Positions 44,554 to 54,998 are shown, numbered from the stretch's first letter. The stretch: 64,000 bases of DNA from Paenibacillus sp. Soil522 (GCF_001428245.1 NZ_LMRV01000043.1:1-64000), one strand, 5' to 3'. Notes: generated by a model from the letters alone, not told the origin. Made by a program: numbers and translations.

Positions 44554-47046
44554 ATGGAAAAGGAAAACACAGTTTTGCTTCCCGGCGTGAAACGGACAGG
44601 TCTAGTTAAGATGCTTATGCAGAAAGGACGGGAGTGGGTGGCAGGGCGTCGATTCATTCAGGTCATTATGGCTAAGAAGTGGACAGTTCTGCTTGTAGGT
44701 GTAGCTTTCTTACTTGGAAGAGCGGTCATACTCGAATCGCTTATGCCGTTCGCCGTCGCTTATTTCGCCGTTATTTATTTTATGCGAAGGGATATTTATC
44801 CGTGGGTGGCGGTGTCCTTAGTAGCTGGCAGCTGGCTGGCGGCCGATCCGGCGCCGATGTGGATTGCGATGGAGATTGCGGTTTTGTTTCTTTTCTTGAA
44901 GGGACTGGAGGCGTATGAGAAGGCGGAGCTGTCATCTGCACCGATTCTAGTGTTCGCATCGACCTTATTGGTGCAGTTGTTCAGTGTATTTATTGGGGAC
45001 GAGCTTAGCTGGTACAACTTTATGCTCGTTGTTGTGGAGGCAGCTCTAGGATTTGTGCTTACTCTTGTATTTACACAGGCTATTCCCGTCCTAACGATGA
45101 CCAAAAAATCAGCATCACTCAAAAATGAAGAAATCATTTGTCTAATGATTTTGCTCGCTTCCGTTATGACAGGGGCGGTCGGTTGGGTGTTTTATGGCAT
45201 GTCTGCAGAACATGTTATGTCTCGCTATATGCTGCTGCTTTTTGCTTTAGCAGGCGGCGCTCCGCTGGGCGCTTCGGTCGGTGTTGTTGCAGGACTCATT
45301 CTAAGCTTGGCTGACTTTAGTGCAGTCGTTCAAATGAGCTTACTCGCATTTGCGGGCTTGCTTGCTGGCTTGCTGCGTGACGGCGGCAAAATGGCAGCGG
45401 CATTCGGAATGTTGCTTGGGACATCGATTTTATCCATATATGTAGGAAGCCAGGCTGATGTTATGAGCTCAACCTGGGAGTCAGTAGCTGCGGCAACGCT
45501 GCTTATGATGACGCCGCGCAGCATGATCCGTACCATTTCACGGTATGTGCCGGGTACGAATGAGCATGCCAAGTCGCAGCATGAATATGCGAAGCGGGTG
45601 CGCGAGGTGACCGCGGACCGTGTATCGCAATACAAGGAGGTGTTCCAGCAGCTTTCACAAAGTTTTGGCCAGCTAAACAAAAGTGTAACGACGATGAACA
45701 GGGAGGATGAGATTAGCCATTTTATGAATGCGGTTGCTGAGCGCAGCTGCGCCAGCTGCCACCGTCAAAACGCTTGCTGGGAGGACAAGTTTTTCCACAC
45801 GTACAAAATGATGACCGATATGATGTCCACGGTAGAGGAAAACCGCGTTCCGTCCGCTAAGGAGATACCGCGCGCCTGGTCGGCGCATTGCGTAAAATCT
45901 TCCCAGGTGCTGAAGGATATGAGTCAGCAGTACGAGCTTTACCAGAATAATATGCACTGGAAGAAGCAAATATACGACTCTCGTCAACTTGTTGCCGACC
46001 AATTGCAGGGCGTGTCGCAAGTGATGGAGGATTTGGCAAAAGAAATTAAAAGGGAGGGGCAGACGCTGCATTTGCAGGAAGAGCAAATTCGAGAGGCGGT
46101 GGAAGGACTCGGCTTATCGGTGCAAGGAATTGATATCGTAAGCTTGGAGGAGGGGAATGTGGATATAGAGGTGTACCACGCTTTTGGGCAAGGCTTTGAT
46201 GAATGCCGTAAAATTATCGCTCCGCTGCTTAGTGATATTTTGGGCGAGCATATTGCGGTCAAGTCAGAGCATCCGCCAACGAGGAACGGAGAGCCTACCT
46301 TGGTAGCCTTTGGCTCGGCGAAGCAGTATGTGGTGGATACTGGCATTGCTGGCGCTGCCAAGGGAGGCGATCTGCTGTCGGGCGACAGCTTCAGTATGGT
46401 TGAGCTGGGCAATGGTAAATTTGCCGTTGCGATTAGCGACGGCATGGGCAATGGCGAGCGGGCGCGGCAGGAAAGCAGCGCGGCTTTATCCCTGCTGCAG
46501 CAGCTGCTGCAGTCTGGCATGGATGAGAAGCTGGCCGTGAAGTCTGTTAATTCGGTGCTCTTATTGCGTTCATCCGATGAAGTATTCGCTACCGTCGATT
46601 TGGCGATCGTAGATTTGTATACGGCTCAGACGACGTTTATGAAGATAGGCTCGACTCCGAGCTTTATTAAACGAGGAAGTGAGGTCATTCCGATAACGGC
46701 GAACAATTTGCCTATTGGCATTATTCAAGATATCGACGTCGACTTCGTATCTATGCAAATGCAGTCCGGGGATACGCTTGTCATGATGAGCGATGGCATT
46801 TATGATGCGCCGGGGCTTGCCGTTAATAAGGAGCTCTGGATGAAGCGCATGATTAGCGAGTTGACGACGGAAAATCCGCAAGAAATGGCAGATGCGCTGC
46901 TTGAGAAGGTCGTTCGCCATCATGATGGTGAAATCGTTGATGATATGACCGTGCTCGTAGCGCGTATCGATAAGCATTTGCCGGAGTGGGCGTCCTTCCG
47001 CTTCCCTGGGGTGACGCGCATGGAGCGTCCAAGGACGGTGAGCTAA
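44554..47046 (+). CDS. spoIIE: Stage II sporulation protein SpoIIE (PP2C phosphatase)
   Basis: The 830-residue protein has about ten N-terminal membrane helices (to about residue 320), a central regulatory region that binds FtsZ in homologues, and a C-terminal PP2C domain (from about 590). That domain has AKGGDLLSGDSFSM, AISDGMGNGERA (about residue 629), MMSDGIYDAPG and DDMTVLVARI metal-site motifs. It dephosphorylates SpoIIAA to activate sigma-F and helps form the polar septum. ATG 44554 is preferred; the upstream ATG 44515 lies within the -10 element. Confidence 0.95.
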   Translation: MEKENTVLLPGVKRTGLVKMLMQKGREWVAGRRFIQVIMAKKWTVLLVGVAFLLGRAVILESLMPFAVAYFAVIYFMRRDIYPWVAVSLVAGSWLAADPAPMWIAMEIAVLFLFLKGLEAYEKAELSSAPILVFASTLLVQLFSVFIGDELSWYNFMLVVVEAALGFVLTLVFTQAIPVLTMTKKSASLKNEEIICLMILLASVMTGAVGWVFYGMSAEHVMSRYMLLLFALAGGAPLGASVGVVAGLILSLADFSAVVQMSLLAFAGLLAGLLRDGGKMAAAFGMLLGTSILSIYVGSQADVMSSTWESVAAATLLMMTPRSMIRTISRYVPGTNEHAKSQHEYAKRVREVTADRVSQYKEVFQQLSQSFGQLNKSVTTMNREDEISHFMNAVAERSCASCHRQNACWEDKFFHTYKMMTDMMSTVEENRVPSAKEIPRAWSAHCVKSSQVLKDMSQQYELYQNNMHWKKQIYDSRQLVADQLQGVSQVMEDLAKEIKREGQTLHLQEEQIREAVEGLGLSVQGIDIVSLEEGNVDIEVYHAFGQGFDECRKIIAPLLSDILGEHIAVKSEHPPTRNGEPTLVAFGSAKQYVVDTGIAGAAKGGDLLSGDSFSMVELGNGKFAVAISDGMGNGERARQESSAALSLLQQLLQSGMDEKLAVKSVNSVLLLRSSDEVFATVDLAIVDLYTAQTTFMKIGSTPSFIKRGSEVIPITANNLPIGIIQDIDVDFVSMQMQSGDTLVMMSDGIYDAPGLAVNKELWMKRMISELTTENPQEMADALLEKVVRHHDGEIVDDMTVLVARIDKHLPEWASFRFPGVTRMERPRTVS

Positions 47047-47344
47047 CGATTATTATTGGAAAAGTGAGTGATGGTCATTAAAGTTAGTGAGCGGATGTCA
47101 GCATTATTCATGGAGCGTGCTGAAGCCTTTTATTTGTCGGCGACTCGCAGTTGGCGGCCAAAGGGCTTCTTTTTGCTGTTTGACCGCAAAGCTTCGTTAT
47201 GGTGAGCGGGATATGAGGGTGTAACGGTATGACACCAGTGTGTATTCGAAACGTTTGACTGTATTCGGAATCATATCAGGTAACAGGAAAAGTTCCATTT
47301 AATTTGCTTATGTATAGGTTTCGCGCGTTATTTATCTGGAATTT

Positions 47345-47398
47345 CTCAGACTGCTTGAGAAAGTTCGCGGTGAATGAGCATTTTCTCAACAGTCTGAG
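47345..47398. repeat. Long inverted repeat after spoIIE
   Basis: CTCAGACTG and TTGAGAAA (47345-47362, separated by one bulged C) pair with TTTCTCAA and CAGTCTGAG (47382-47398) around a 19-nt loop. CTTTTCCTG follows. It could end spoIIE transcription or be the footprint of a small mobile repeat. The rest of 47047-47344 has nothing I recognise. Confidence 0.6.
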
Positions 47399-47571
47399 CT
47401 TTTCCTGTTAATCATTCCGCTAGCTTGTTACGATTGATAAGATATTCGCAATCCGCTCCGGTCTAGTACGAATTATATGTTCAACTTATCATTTTTTTTA
47501 CTAGTCTAGCTGTTTATCCCTCTCAAAAAAGGCAAAGCTAGATAGAAGGCTGTAGCGAAGCCTTACGCTTG

Positions 47572-47684
47572 CGAAGCGGTGTTAGTTGCACAAACACTAA
47601 GCCTATGCTTTCGAAGCGGTGTTTGTTACACAAACATTAAGCCTATGCTTACGAAGCGGTGTTTGTTACACAAACACTTGAGGA
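47572..47684 (+). repeat. 40-bp tandem repeats before yabS
   Basis: Units begin at 47572, 47612 and 47652 with CGAAGCGGTGTT, an exact 40-bp period; the second and third are nearly identical and the third is cut short after about 29 bp. Part of an older unit (AAGCCTTACGCTT) precedes. Each has the hairpin GTGTTTGT/ACAAACA. The last copy ends about 15 bp before the yabS start, so the repeats sit in its leader. Confidence 0.9.
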
Positions 47685-47696
47685 GGGTAAACAATC

Positions 47697-48422
47697 ATGA
47701 AACAAATATTATTAATTACGGATGGCTGCTCCAATGTGGGCCTTAGTCCGGTGGTTGCGGCTGCGCATGCGCAATCGGATGGGATTTCGGTCAATGTGGT
47801 AGGCGTATTGGATCATGGAGATGTGGGCGAGCTTGGCGCTGCGGAGATTGACGAGATTGCGCGCGCGGGCGGCGGATTAAGCAGGATGGTGAATATGCGC
47901 CAGCTGTCGCAGACTGTGCAGATGATGACGCGTAAGACGGTGGTACAGACGATTCAGCTGGCGGTGCAGAAGGAATTGAAGCAGGTGCTTGGCAACGGAT
48001 CGATTGAGGCGCTCCCGCCGGAGAAGCGCGCTGACGTCGTTCGCGTGATAGATGAGCTTGGGGAGACATCAAGCCTGCAAGTAGCGCTCCTCATCGATGC
48101 GAGTGCGAGTATGAAGCCGAAGCTTGCAGCGGTGGAGGAGGCCATTCGCGATTTGATGCTTAGTCTGCAGGCCAGGCAAGGAAAAAGCGAGATTTCCGTT
48201 TTTCATTTTCCAGGCTCAAGACATGGTGATGATTGCGTGATGGATTTGGGCTGGACAAGCCACTTAAATGGCGTGTATGGGATTTTCCCGAGGCTGCAAA
48301 TGGGCGGGACGACGCCGACTGGCCCTGCGATAATGCATGTAATTGATTTTTATCGCCAGGGCGATTATGGTAGACAGAGCAGAGACGGAACGGATGGGAT
48401 GATGAGTGACTACGTCGTTTAA
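47697..48422 (+). CDS. yabS: VWA-domain protein YabS
   Basis: The 241-residue von Willebrand A protein has a MIDAS-like segment LLIDASASMKPKL (DxSxS, about residues 131-143) and opens with ITDGCSNVGLSPVVAA. In B. subtilis yabS lies after spoIIE and next to the kinase gene yabT, as here; its function is unknown. GAGGAGGG precedes the ATG. The gene overlaps yabT by 17 bp. Confidence 0.88.
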   Translation: MKQILLITDGCSNVGLSPVVAAAHAQSDGISVNVVGVLDHGDVGELGAAEIDEIARAGGGLSRMVNMRQLSQTVQMMTRKTVVQTIQLAVQKELKQVLGNGSIEALPPEKRADVVRVIDELGETSSLQVALLIDASASMKPKLAAVEEAIRDLMLSLQARQGKSEISVFHFPGSRHGDDCVMDLGWTSHLNGVYGIFPRLQMGGTTPTGPAIMHVIDFYRQGDYGRQSRDGTDGMMSDYVV

Positions 48423-49329
48423 AGTTGATCTTCGCCGCGGCATGGTGGTTACCGGCAAGTGGAAGCAGGGTCGATACAGGGTTGAGAGGTTGCTTGGGGA
48501 GGGCGCAAACGGTAAAGTATATCTCGTACAGCGCGAGCGCAGCTGGTATGCATTGAAGGTCGGTATGGATGCGGTCGACCTGCAATCGGAAATTAACGTA
48601 TTGCAGTCGATTGCCAAGCAGAAGCAGCACGGGCACGAGCCTTTTCTATTTGACGTGGACGATTTGTATGGGCCGGACGGACGGGAATATCCTTTTTATA
48701 TTATGCGCTATGTGCTTGGCTCGACGCTGGACGACTATTTAAAGCAGCAGGGACCGGAATGGTTTCCGTTAGTTGGCCTGAACCTGCTTAGCAAACTGGC
48801 TAAGCTCCATCATGCAGGTTGGGTATTCGGTGATCTGAAGGTGGAAAATGTGCTCGTCGCAGATTACGGTCGTGTCGAGCTCGTCGATTACGGCGGCGTG
48901 ACGGGGGTAGGCAAAGGAATCCGCCAGTTTACGGAGATCTATGACCGCGGCTACTGGAATGAAGGCTCACGGTCGGCTGACCCCGGATATGATTTGTTTT
49001 CCTTCGGCGTACTTTGCATAAAGCTGCATGAATCGAAACGGCTGCATCAGCTGACGATGGAGCTGCTGCCGCAAAATCGGTCTGCGGGCGAGCTTATCCA
49101 AATTGCCGAGTCGAGTCCGGCCTTGAAGCCGATTGCCGGCTGGCTGCGAAAAGCGTTCACGGGTCAATTCACGGACGCCTCAGACGCGTCAGCAGCATGG
49201 CGTGCGTTAATGCACAGAAGGGATACGCATAGATCTTCTGCAACGCCAGGGTGGCTGAAAGGGCTTGTTGCTGTATCTGCAGTGCTGCTAGGGACTTCGG
49301 TATATTGGCTGCTGCGCAATGTACTGTAA
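48406..49329 (+). CDS. yabT: Ser/Thr protein kinase YabT
   Basis: The 307-residue Hanks-type kinase has the glycine loop LLGEGANGKVYLV (about residues 26-38), the ATP lysine in WYALKVG, a catalytic loop GDLKVENVL in which His-Arg before Asp is replaced by Phe-Gly, and VDYGG in place of DFG. A C-terminal membrane helix (about 283-303) anchors it. YabT in B. subtilis is a septal kinase activated by DNA and acts on RecA during sporulation. GTG 48406 is the best start; ATG 48442 is possible but would clip the N-terminus. Confidence 0.88.
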   Translation: MTTSFKVDLRRGMVVTGKWKQGRYRVERLLGEGANGKVYLVQRERSWYALKVGMDAVDLQSEINVLQSIAKQKQHGHEPFLFDVDDLYGPDGREYPFYIMRYVLGSTLDDYLKQQGPEWFPLVGLNLLSKLAKLHHAGWVFGDLKVENVLVADYGRVELVDYGGVTGVGKGIRQFTEIYDRGYWNEGSRSADPGYDLFSFGVLCIKLHESKRLHQLTMELLPQNRSAGELIQIAESSPALKPIAGWLRKAFTGQFTDASDASAAWRALMHRRDTHRSSATPGWLKGLVAVSAVLLGTSVYWLLRNVL

Positions 49330-49371
49330 GGTTAGTCAAGAGCGGGGAAATGAAGGTGAGGGTAAATACAT

Positions 49372-50784
49372 ATGAATCTGCGGAACGAACTTGAGAAAGC
49401 GGCGGCGGAGCGCAGGCTTTGGTCAGCGGGCGACTGCATTGTGGCAGCGGTTTCCGGCGGTCCGGATTCAATGGCGCTTTTGCATATGCTGTCTGCCATT
49501 GCGAAGGAAGGGTACATTTCGGTCATAGCGGCTCATGTGAATCACGGTTTCCGCGTAGAGGAGTCGGCACATGAGCTGGCGGTTGTTCGGGCTTTCGCGG
49601 AGCAGTTGGAGGTCGTTTGCGAGACCGTCACTTTCGACATGCCTTCTTATATAGAAGAAACGCGAATGAACGGACAGGCTGCCTCTCGCGAGAAACGGTA
49701 TGCTTTTTTGCATGAAATCGCGGAGCGTTACGGGGCGTCACGAATTGCGCTTGCCCATCACGCGGATGATCAAGCGGAAACGGTTCTTATGCGTGTCATT
49801 CGTGGAACGGGCTTAACGGGGTTAGCTGGAATGGTTAGCAAAAGACGAGAAAAAAACGTGGAACTTATTCGCCCCATGCTTCGTATGAACAAGTCAGACC
49901 TTCTGCGTTACTGCGAAGAACATCATGTCCCGTACTGCGTGGATAGCAGTAACAAGGAACGCCATTATTTCCGAAACATCATTCGGTTAGATATTTTACC
50001 GTATTTATCCCGGCATAATCCGCAGTTGTCCCAGTCACTTCAGCGTCTTGCTGAAGTAGCGGGAGCGGAAGACGAGTGGATGGAGAAACAAACCGAAGCC
50101 TTATTCGCACAGCTCGTTACACGATCCCCCAATGAATGCGCGATAAGCTGCGTCGATTTGCACGGTCTCCACATCGCTTTACAAAGGAGATTGATTAAAC
50201 TAATATTAAGTTATCTTTCTAAGGAGACGGAAAAGATATCCTTCGAACAGATTGAGACGATGCGGCTTGCCGCTTCCGCTCATGCGCCAGCAACATGGCG
50301 AATCGATGCTGGCGCCGGTATTCGCTGCGCTCGTGAATACGATAGGATGCGATGGCTTCGTATATCGCAGCACGCATTAAACGGTGCAGACGACTACTCG
50401 TGCGAGGTAGAGAGGAATACATATCGCTTGACAGTTGAGCAAAGCGGGTGGTCATTTGAGTTTGACTATGCATCTGTGAGAGATAGCCGTAAGCCTGCTT
50501 CACGTTATGAAGCCTGCTTCGATGCTTCGGAATTGACGTATCCACTCGTCATTCGAAATCGGCTGCCAGGCGACAGAATTCAGGTTTTAGGATTAAATGG
50601 TTCGAAAAAAGTGCAAGATATGTTCGTTGATGAGAAAATCGCACCGCTCAAGCGAGAGTTATATCCGCTGCTGTTCGATGCAGCAGGGAAATTGCTCTGG
50701 ATTCCGGGCATTCGCAGATCAAGCCACGCGCTTATGGAGCCGCACACAAAAGACGTGTTATTCATAAGGGCCAGCAACGAATAA
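49372..50784 (+). CDS. tilS: tRNA(Ile)-lysidine synthase
   Basis: The 470-residue enzyme converts C34 of tRNA-Ile(CAU) to lysidine. It has the N-type ATP pyrophosphatase P-loop AVSGGPDSMALLHML (about residues 25-39), HVNHGFRVEES, ALAHHADDQAETVLMRVIRGTG, and the C-terminal tRNA-binding domain with RNRLPGDRIQVLG and GSKKVQDMFVDEKI. GAAGGTGAGGG precedes the ATG. Order tilS-hpt-ftsH is conserved. Confidence 0.95.
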   Translation: MNLRNELEKAAAERRLWSAGDCIVAAVSGGPDSMALLHMLSAIAKEGYISVIAAHVNHGFRVEESAHELAVVRAFAEQLEVVCETVTFDMPSYIEETRMNGQAASREKRYAFLHEIAERYGASRIALAHHADDQAETVLMRVIRGTGLTGLAGMVSKRREKNVELIRPMLRMNKSDLLRYCEEHHVPYCVDSSNKERHYFRNIIRLDILPYLSRHNPQLSQSLQRLAEVAGAEDEWMEKQTEALFAQLVTRSPNECAISCVDLHGLHIALQRRLIKLILSYLSKETEKISFEQIETMRLAASAHAPATWRIDAGAGIRCAREYDRMRWLRISQHALNGADDYSCEVERNTYRLTVEQSGWSFEFDYASVRDSRKPASRYEACFDASELTYPLVIRNRLPGDRIQVLGLNGSKKVQDMFVDEKIAPLKRELYPLLFDAAGKLLWIPGIRRSSHALMEPHTKDVLFIRASNE

Positions 50785-50835
50785 GATGCACGGGTACACT
50801 CATAAACATAGTTAAGGCGTAGGGGGATTTCTACT

Positions 50836-51375
50836 TTGCAAAACGATATTCAAGAAGTATTGTACGACGCGCAGCAGATTAGTGATAAGGTAAAAGAGCT
50901 TGGCGAAACGCTGAGCAAGGATTTTAGCGGACGTAATCCGCTTGTTATTTGCGTTCTTAAAGGCGCGTTTATATTCATGGCGGATTTGGTGAAGGAAATA
51001 ACGGTGCCGCTTGAACTTGATTTTATGGCCGTGTCCAGCTATGGGCAATCCACGAAATCGTCCGGCGTCGTCAAAATTATTAAAGACCTTGATGTTTCGG
51101 TCGAAGGCCGTGATGTTCTGATCGTTGAGGACATTATCGACAGCGGGCTTACGCTCAGCTATTTAATCGATGTATTAGAGCGTCGCAATGCGAAATCGGT
51201 CACCGTCGTAACATTGTTCGATAAACCGGCGCGCCGCACCGTTGAACTGGAGGCGGATTACAAGGGCTTTACGCTGCCGGACGAGTTTGTTGTCGGTTAT
51301 GGACTGGATTTTGCAGAGAAATACCGCAATCTTCCTTACATTGGTATTTTGAAACCGCAGATTTATGAGAAATAA
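50836..51375 (+). CDS. hpt: Hypoxanthine phosphoribosyltransferase
   Basis: The 179-residue purine salvage enzyme makes IMP (and GMP) from the base and PRPP. It has [37 protein letters not shown] and the PRPP motif [20 protein letters not shown] 50836 lies 8 nt after AGGGGGA. In B. subtilis the same gene neighbours ftsH and tilS. Confidence 0.95.
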   Translation: MQNDIQEVLYDAQQISDKVKELGETLSKDFSGRNPLVICVLKGAFIFMADLVKEITVPLELDFMAVSSYGQSTKSSGVVKIIKDLDVSVEGRDVLIVEDIIDSGLTLSYLIDVLERRNAKSVTVVTLFDKPARRTVELEADYKGFTLPDEFVVGYGLDFAEKYRNLPYIGILKPQIYEK

Positions 51376-51473
51376 TAGCGATTCACCCGTACATGCCCTT
51401 CTCCGTATACCTCTATTGTTATGGAAAGTCATGCTATGGTAAAATATTTTAAGCGTCTGAGAGGAGGTTGGGG

Positions 51474-53474
51474 ATGAATCGGATCATCCGTAATACTGGT
51501 TTTTATTTAATTATCTTTTTGGTGACCGTTGGGATTTTTCAATTTATCAGCAGCCAAAATGACACGACAGTTGGATTGCGATATGACGAGCTTCGTGCTG
51601 CAGTTGAATCGGGCAATGTTAAGGAACTGAGTGTTAAGTATGAGAATCAAACTTATTTTGTTACTGGTAAATATAATACAAAGCCTGCAGGCGCGGACAG
51701 CGACCAGTTCGTATCCAGGGTAAGCGTCAAAGCTGAGGAGAAGATACTCGCTTGGCAGGAGCAGTTCGGGTTTAAGCTGGAGAGCAAGGAAATGGACCAG
51801 CCAAGCATTTGGCTTACATTCCTCACTTCCATTATCCCGTTTGTCATTATCTTTGTCCTGTTCTTCTTCTTAATGAATCAAGCTCAGGGCGGCGGCGGCA
51901 AAGTGATGAACTTTGGAAAGAGCAAAGCGCGTCTTTATGATAATGAGAAGAAGCGGATTACATTTGAAGATGTCGCTGGCGCTGACGAGGAGAAACAAGA
52001 GCTCATTGAGGTCGTGGACTTCTTAAAGGATCCGCGGAAATTCAATCTGGTAGGCGCTCGCATTCCGAAGGGCGTGTTGCTCGTTGGTCCTCCGGGTACT
52101 GGTAAAACCTTGCTTGCTCGTGCAGTGGCAGGGGAAGCGGGCGTGCCTTTCTTCAGCATCTCCGGTTCCGATTTCGTAGAGATGTTCGTCGGTGTCGGCG
52201 CATCCCGTGTACGTGACCTGTTTGAGAACGCAAAGAAAAACGCTCCATGTATCATTTTTATTGATGAGATTGATGCTGTAGGTCGTCAGCGCGGTGCCGG
52301 TCTTGGCGGCGGGCATGATGAGCGTGAGCAAACGCTCAACCAATTGCTCGTTGAAATGGACGGCTTTGGCGCTAACGAAGGCATTATCATTATAGCTGCA
52401 ACGAACCGTCCGGATATTCTGGATCCGGCACTTCTACGCCCAGGCCGCTTTGACCGTCAAATTACGGTTGACCGTCCAGACGTGAAAGGCCGTGAAGCAG
52501 TGCTTAAAGTGCATGCCCGCAACAAACCGCTTGCGAAGGATGTTAAGCTTGAGGTTATTGCGAAGCGTACGACAGGCTTCAGCGGTGCTGATCTTGAAAA
52601 TTTACTGAATGAAGCAGCGCTTCTGGCTGCTCGTCGCAATAAGAAGGATATCGCTATGGTCGAAGTTGACGATGCAATCGATCGTATCATTGTCGGTACG
52701 GAGAAGAAGAGCCGTGTCGTCAGCGATCGTGAGAAACGGATTGTCGCTTACCATGAGGCGGGACATACCATTGCAGGCTACTTCCTGGAGCATGCCGATA
52801 TGGTACACAAGGTTACGATTATTCCTCGCGGCCGAGCTGGCGGATACGTCATTATGCTGCCGAAAGAAGATCGTATGCTTGTAACCAAGCAAGAGCTTCT
52901 CGATAAAATAACAGGCTTGCTTGCGGGCCGCGTAGCCGAAGAGCTGTTTATCGGCGAGATCGGAACAGGGGCTTACAGTGACTTTAAACAAGCGACAGGT
53001 ATCGTGCGCAGCATGATTATGGAATACGGTATGAGCGATAAGCTTGGACCGATGCAGTTCGGAAGCTCACAAGGTCAAGTATTCCTCGGTCGTGATATTG
53101 GTCATGAACAGAACTATTCCGATGCGATTGCATACGAAATTGACCAAGAAATGCAAAATATTATTTCCGGCTGCTACGATCGTGCGAAGAAGCTATTGAC
53201 GGAGAAGAGCAAGGAAATGCATATTATTGCTCAAACGCTGCTTAGCGAAGAAACGCTTGAACTTGACCAAATCAAACGTTTGGTTGAGACGGGTTCTTTG
53301 GATAGCAGTACACCAGTGGATGGAGCTTCAACTACAACTGAACCGGCTTCTGAACCGATTGTTGAGACGGTTGGGGACGTTAAGGTACGCATTCAGACTC
53401 GTGAAGACGCAGAGATTAAAGCTCCTGTCCTTGAAAAGCGAGAAAACCCGGAAGATCCGGATAAGAACGAGTAA
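51474..53474 (+). CDS. ftsH: ATP-dependent zinc metalloprotease FtsH
   Basis: The 666-residue membrane protease has two N-terminal membrane helices (about residues 5-25 and 110-130), an AAA+ domain with Walker A GPPGTGKT (about 205-212), Walker [14 protein letters not shown], and the zinc motif HEAGH (about 427-431). The tail is charged and Ser/Thr/Glu-rich. It degrades membrane and regulatory proteins and is needed for sporulation in B. subtilis. ATG 51474 is 6 nt after AGGAGG; TTG 51468 abuts it and is rejected. Confidence 0.96.
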   Translation: MNRIIRNTGFYLIIFLVTVGIFQFISSQNDTTVGLRYDELRAAVESGNVKELSVKYENQTYFVTGKYNTKPAGADSDQFVSRVSVKAEEKILAWQEQFGFKLESKEMDQPSIWLTFLTSIIPFVIIFVLFFFLMNQAQGGGGKVMNFGKSKARLYDNEKKRITFEDVAGADEEKQELIEVVDFLKDPRKFNLVGARIPKGVLLVGPPGTGKTLLARAVAGEAGVPFFSISGSDFVEMFVGVGASRVRDLFENAKKNAPCIIFIDEIDAVGRQRGAGLGGGHDEREQTLNQLLVEMDGFGANEGIIIIAATNRPDILDPALLRPGRFDRQITVDRPDVKGREAVLKVHARNKPLAKDVKLEVIAKRTTGFSGADLENLLNEAALLAARRNKKDIAMVEVDDAIDRIIVGTEKKSRVVSDREKRIVAYHEAGHTIAGYFLEHADMVHKVTIIPRGRAGGYVIMLPKEDRMLVTKQELLDKITGLLAGRVAEELFIGEIGTGAYSDFKQATGIVRSMIMEYGMSDKLGPMQFGSSQGQVFLGRDIGHEQNYSDAIAYEIDQEMQNIISGCYDRAKKLLTEKSKEMHIIAQTLLSEETLELDQIKRLVETGSLDSSTPVDGASTTTEPASEPIVETVGDVKVRIQTREDAEIKAPVLEKRENPEDPDKNE

Positions 53475-53499
53475 ATATTTGTTGCCAATGGCAATTAAA

Positions 53500-53540
53500 G
53501 TCGTCCTGCTACTTGAATTAAGTAGCAGGACGACTTTTTT
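53500..53540 (+). terminator. Terminator of ftsH
   Basis: A perfect 15-bp stem (53500-53514 with 53520-53534), loop GAATT, then six T. Confidence 0.95.
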
Positions 53541-53864
53541 ATTATGATTTAGCTTATTAGCCGGACATTGGACAGCACATTATACAACGCTTATATTTTC
53601 CACCGCGCATATCCTTGCTGCCTTGAACGTATTTCGTTAGTGGAAAATTACGTATTATATCCCTCTTATTGGAGAATAAACTTCATGGGGAACTTGGGCA
53701 GCCTTATGATCCGGTAAAGCGGTAAGTGACAGGAGGGTCTCATTCCAATGACGGTTTGAGGCACTTTTTTTAATTTTGAAGACTCATTTATGTCGAACGA
53801 TGCCCTGAGTCTGCCCTCTTCATAATTAATTTTAAGTTGCCGCCCTAAAAAGGACTTTAATACA
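53541..53864. other. Spacer between ftsH and the nad operon promoter
   Basis: The spacer holds an inverted repeat ATTTTCCAC (53595-53603) with GTGGAAAAT (53640-53648). It also holds a minus-strand frame of 72 codons (53666-53884) without a ribosome binding site, which I do not count as a gene, and a lone TGTCGAA. Nothing else recognisable was seen. Confidence 0.6.
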
Positions 53865-53893
53865 TTGACAGTAGCATCTACCACGTGTAAATT
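53865..53893 (+). promoter_or_regulatory. Candidate promoter of the nad operon
   Basis: TTGACA (53865-53870), 17 bp and TAAATT (53888-53893) lie 147 bp before nadA. The leader includes a TTTGTG/CACAAA hairpin near 53955-53975. Confidence 0.55.
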
Positions 53894-54039
53894 AAATCTT
53901 AATCAAATGAATTTATGCCTTTTGGTTTAAACTATAGGTAAGCGACTTTCTAAGTTTGTGCATCAATTCACAAAGTCGAGCTTGCTGTAAATCGGAATGG
54001 GAATTATCCCCCATCCCTCATAAGAGGAGAGGATCTACT

Positions 54040-54978
54040 GTGGAAGCACTGGCACTGGAACGCAAGGCGGAGCAAAACCGAGAGCTGCGTGAACGGCTGT
54101 TACAGTTGAAGAAAGAACGGAACGCAATCATTTTAGCTCATTATTACCAACGTGATGAAATTCAAGAGGTAGCCGATTTCCGTGGGGATTCCTTCCTGCT
54201 TGCGCAGAAGGCAGCCCAAACGGATGCCGATGTTATCGTTTTTTGCGGCGTTCACTTTATGGGCGAGAGTGCGAAAATTTTGGCACCGAACAAAACGGTT
54301 ATCATTCCCGACGAGCGTGCGGGCTGCCCGATGGCAGATATGGTAAGCGTTGACGGCTTGCGTAAGCTTAAAGCGCAGCATCCGAATGCAAAGGTCGTTA
54401 CGTACATTAACTCGTCTGCGGAAATTAAAGCAGAGACTGACATTTGCTGTACATCGGCGAATGCGGTTAAGGTTGTCAATTCGGTAGAAGGCGATGAAGT
54501 CATCTGGGTACCGGACAAAAACCTCGGACATTATGTGCAGCAGAATACCGATAAGAAAATGATTATCTGGGAAGGCTACTGCAACACGCATGACATGCTT
54601 ACCGTTAAAGATGTAGAGGAAATGAAAGCGAAATATCCGAACGCGCAATTTGTTGTGCATCCGGAGTGCCGTCCGGAAGTAGTTGAGCTTGGCGATTTCG
54701 TCGGCAGTACAACCGCAATTATTAAATACTGTAAGGAATCGGAGTGCCAGGAGTTTATTGTAGGAACTGAAGATGGTACAGGCTATCAGCTTCGTTTAGA
54801 CAGTCCGGGCAAGACATTCCATTTTGCATCAAAATATTTGGTTTGTCCGAACATGAAGGTTAATAATTTGAAGAAGCTTGTGAAATGCTTGGAAACGATG
54901 CAGCCTCAAATTTATGTGCCGCCGCATGTTGCGGATCAAGCCCGATTGTCCTTGGAGCGCATGCTGCTTGTGAAGTAG
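54040..54978 (+). CDS. nadA: Quinolinate synthase A
   Basis: From GTG 54040 (8 nt after AGAGGAGAGG) the product has 312 residues. NadA condenses iminoaspartate with dihydroxyacetone phosphate to quinolinate and holds a [4Fe-4S] cluster. The likely cluster cysteines are in FCGVHFMGESAKIL, CCTSANAV and CPNMKVNNL; HYYQRDEIQ, HPECRPEV and the GTEDG motif are also conserved. An upstream extension to 53956 is open but lacks a ribosome binding site. Confidence 0.95.
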   Translation: MEALALERKAEQNRELRERLLQLKKERNAIILAHYYQRDEIQEVADFRGDSFLLAQKAAQTDADVIVFCGVHFMGESAKILAPNKTVIIPDERAGCPMADMVSVDGLRKLKAQHPNAKVVTYINSSAEIKAETDICCTSANAVKVVNSVEGDEVIWVPDKNLGHYVQQNTDKKMIIWEGYCNTHDMLTVKDVEEMKAKYPNAQFVVHPECRPEVVELGDFVGSTTAIIKYCKESECQEFIVGTEDGTGYQLRLDSPGKTFHFASKYLVCPNMKVNNLKKLVKCLETMQPQIYVPPHVADQARLSLERMLLVK

Positions 54979-54998
54979 TATGCGCTGCTCCTATATAT

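Noticed and set aside
53793-53799. Isolated TGTCGAA in the ftsH-nadA spacer as a Spo0A site
   Set aside because: A single 7-mer is expected several times by chance in 64 kb, and no tandem partner or promoter lies beside it.
53666-53884. Minus-strand 72-codon frame between ftsH and nadA
   Set aside because: It lacks a ribosome binding site, starts with GTG inside the predicted nad promoter on the other strand, and resembles no family I know.
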